Source: Bacillota bacterium (GTDB lineage: Bacteria; Bacillota; Dethiobacteria; Dethiobacterales; Dethiobacteraceae). From it: a stretch of 15,972 nt of DNA. The notes under the pieces are model-generated. The model was not told the origin of the DNA and ran no database searches. It was given only the letters and a program-made list of their open reading frames with translations. The position numbers and the translations under genes were made by a program. The DNA is taken from the NCBI GenBank assembly GCA_012800215.1, contig JAAZJT010000029.1, positions 1-15,972 of the forward strand. Reading direction: 5' to 3'. Position 1 is the stretch's first letter. Every line of letters begins with the position of its first letter. Positions 14,542 through 15,972 of the stretch are shown here, piece by piece.

Positions 14542-15972
14542 ATGTCAGATTATTTGGTGATTGTTGAATCACCAACCAAAGCAAAAACAATTAAAAGATA
14601 TTTGGGTTCAAGATATCATGTTGCAGCTTCGTTAGGCCATGTTATTGATTTGCCTAAAAGTCAAATTGGTATTGATATCGAAAATAACTTTACTCCTAAG
14701 TATATTACTATTCGGGGTAAAGGGCGTGTCCTAAAGGAGTTAAAAGATGCAAGTAAAAAAGCGAAAAAAGTATTTTTAGCTGCTGACCCTGATCGTGAAG
14801 GTGAAGCTATTTGTTGGCATTTATCACGGGCATTGGGTATTAATACTGACGTACCATGCCGTGTTGAATTCCATGAAATAACAAAAAACGCCATTAAGGA
14901 AGCCTTTAAAAAACCGCGTGTAATTGATCAAGACAGAGTAGATGCTCAGCAGGCACGCCGTATATTAGATCGCTTGGTAGGCTATAAAATATCCCCTTTA
15001 CTTTGGAAAAAAGTAAAGAAAGGGCTTTCCGCCGGCCGTGTACAATCTGTGGCTTTGCGTTTGATTGTGGAGCGAGAAGATGAAATCGCAAGCTTTGAAC
15101 CGGAAGAATATTGGACACTTCAGGCATACCTGCAGGCAGAAGATACTGCTTTTGTGGCTAAATATTACGGTAAAAACGGCAAGAAACATGTTCCAGCCAG
15201 CAAAAGTGAAGTAGAGGAAATTCTGGCCGCTTCAAAAGCAAAGGACTTTATCGTTAGTGATGTCAAAAAAAGAGAGCGAAAGAAGAACCCGGCTGCTCCT
15301 TTTACCACAAGCAGTCTGCAGCAGGAAGCTTCGCGCAAACTAGGGTTTACAACCCGGAAGACTATGTCCGTGGCTCAGGAGTTGTATGAAGGCATTAAAC
15401 TTGGAAGGGAAGGCGTAGTAGGTTTAATTACCTATATAAGGACAGATGCCACAAGAGTTTCTCAAAGTGCACAAAGTGATGCTCGTCAGTTCATTGAGCA
15501 GGAATACGGAAAAAAATATTTGCCGACGAAACCCCCTGTTTATGCAGCCAGAAAAGGTGCACAGGAAGCGCATGAGGCTATTCGTCCCACAGCAGTAGAA
15601 CGTATACCTGCAGGAATCAAGTCTTACCTGACACGAGACCAATATAGGCTTTACAAACTCATCTGGGAGCGTTTTGTCGCCAGCCAGATGAGTGCAGCTG
15701 TTTATGATACTGTAACAGTGAATATTCAGGCAGGCAGTTTTGAATTTCGTGCCTCAGGCTCGCAAATTAAGTTTGATGGTTTTATGAAGCTATATATTGA
15801 GGGTAAGGATACAGAAGAAAAAGAAGAAGATTCTGTACTGCCGGAGTTAGTACCGGCACAGAGATTAAAACTGCTTAAGTTTAAACCGGAGCAGCACTTT
15901 ACTCAGCCACCGCCGCGTTATAGTGAAGCCATGTTGGTAAAAACGCTGGAAGAAAAGGGCATAGGCAGGCCC
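14542..15972 (+). CDS. topA: DNA topoisomerase I (partial, C-terminus outside window)
   Basis: This type IA topoisomerase relaxes negative supercoils and counterbalances gyrase. The frame is open for 477 codons to the last base, so the gene is cut by the window edge and not broken. The Toprim domain opens with YLVIVESPTKAKTIKRYLG (E9) and has the metal motif ADPDREGEAI with D82, D84 and E86. The arch and active-site domain includes DAQQARRILDRLVGY and LSAGRVQSVALRLIV. The catalytic tyrosine is Y298 in GLITYIRTDATRVS. The EAHEAIRPT segment and PPRYSEAMLVKTLEEKGIGR near the end are also typical. C-terminal zinc ribbons, if present, would lie beyond the edge. The start ATG at 14542 follows GGGGGTG (14531-14537). 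It is probably co-transcribed with dprA. Confidence 0.98.
   Translation, partial: MSDYLVIVESPTKAKTIKRYLGSRYHVAASLGHVIDLPKSQIGIDIENNFTPKYITIRGKGRVLKELKDASKKAKKVFLAADPDREGEAICWHLSRALGINTDVPCRVEFHEITKNAIKEAFKKPRVIDQDRVDAQQARRILDRLVGYKISPLLWKKVKKGLSAGRVQSVALRLIVEREDEIASFEPEEYWTLQAYLQAEDTAFVAKYYGKNGKKHVPASKSEVEEILAASKAKDFIVSDVKKRERKKNPAAPFTTSSLQQEASRKLGFTTRKTMSVAQELYEGIKLGREGVVGLITYIRTDATRVSQSAQSDARQFIEQEYGKKYLPTKPPVYAARKGAQEAHEAIRPTAVERIPAGIKSYLTRDQYRLYKLIWERFVASQMSAAVYDTVTVNIQAGSFEFRASGSQIKFDGFMKLYIEGKDTEEKEEDSVLPELVPAQRLKLLKFKPEQHFTQPPPRYSEAMLVKTLEEKGIGRP

Overview
The window looks like a chromosomal core segment from a spore-forming Gram-positive bacterium, most likely a member of the Clostridia (Firmicutes). 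The evidence is an alpha/beta-type small acid-soluble spore protein gene, a DNA polymerase I without proofreading residues (as in Bacillus-type enzymes), strong AGGAGG-type ribosome binding sites, frequent TTG/GTG starts, the dprA-topA gene order and an AT-leaning base composition. I cannot name the genus. I see no tRNA, rRNA, CRISPR array, insertion sequence or prophage gene.

Layout. (1) 100-4911: an extended -10 promoter, an ECF sigma factor, its zinc-binding membrane anti-sigma factor, polA and mutM. The first three genes overlap and the run ends at a clear intrinsic terminator. (2) 4974-10227: a complete peptide-type ABC importer in the order lipoprotein receptor, two permeases, two ATPases, with overlapping or very close genes. 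(3) 10231-11299: a good sigma-A promoter and a short-type isocitrate dehydrogenase. (4) 11296-11607, minus strand: a spore DNA-binding protein gene whose stop codon overlaps that of the dehydrogenase. (5) 11757-12080: an unrecognised 107-residue protein, possibly with a forespore-type promoter. (6) 12092-13132, minus strand: a lipoprotein with an atypical NodB deacetylase domain. (7) 13297-15972: a LexA-like operator lying over the -35 of a promoter, then dprA and the first 477 codons of topA, which runs off the end.

How the parts fit. Two blocks concern DNA maintenance. polA and mutM (gap filling and oxidised-base excision) appear co-transcribed with a stress sigma/anti-sigma pair. dprA, and possibly topA, appear to be under SOS control. 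The importer is a self-contained nutrient-uptake operon. The dehydrogenase supplies 2-oxoglutarate. The spore protein and perhaps its divergent neighbour belong to the sporulation programme.

Most of the window is recognisable housekeeping sequence. I found no convincing undescribed multi-gene system. The points most worth checking are regulatory: the LexA box on dprA, the sigma/anti-sigma pair joined to polA-mutM, the tail-to-tail overlap of a metabolic and a spore gene, and the double protease site in the spore protein.
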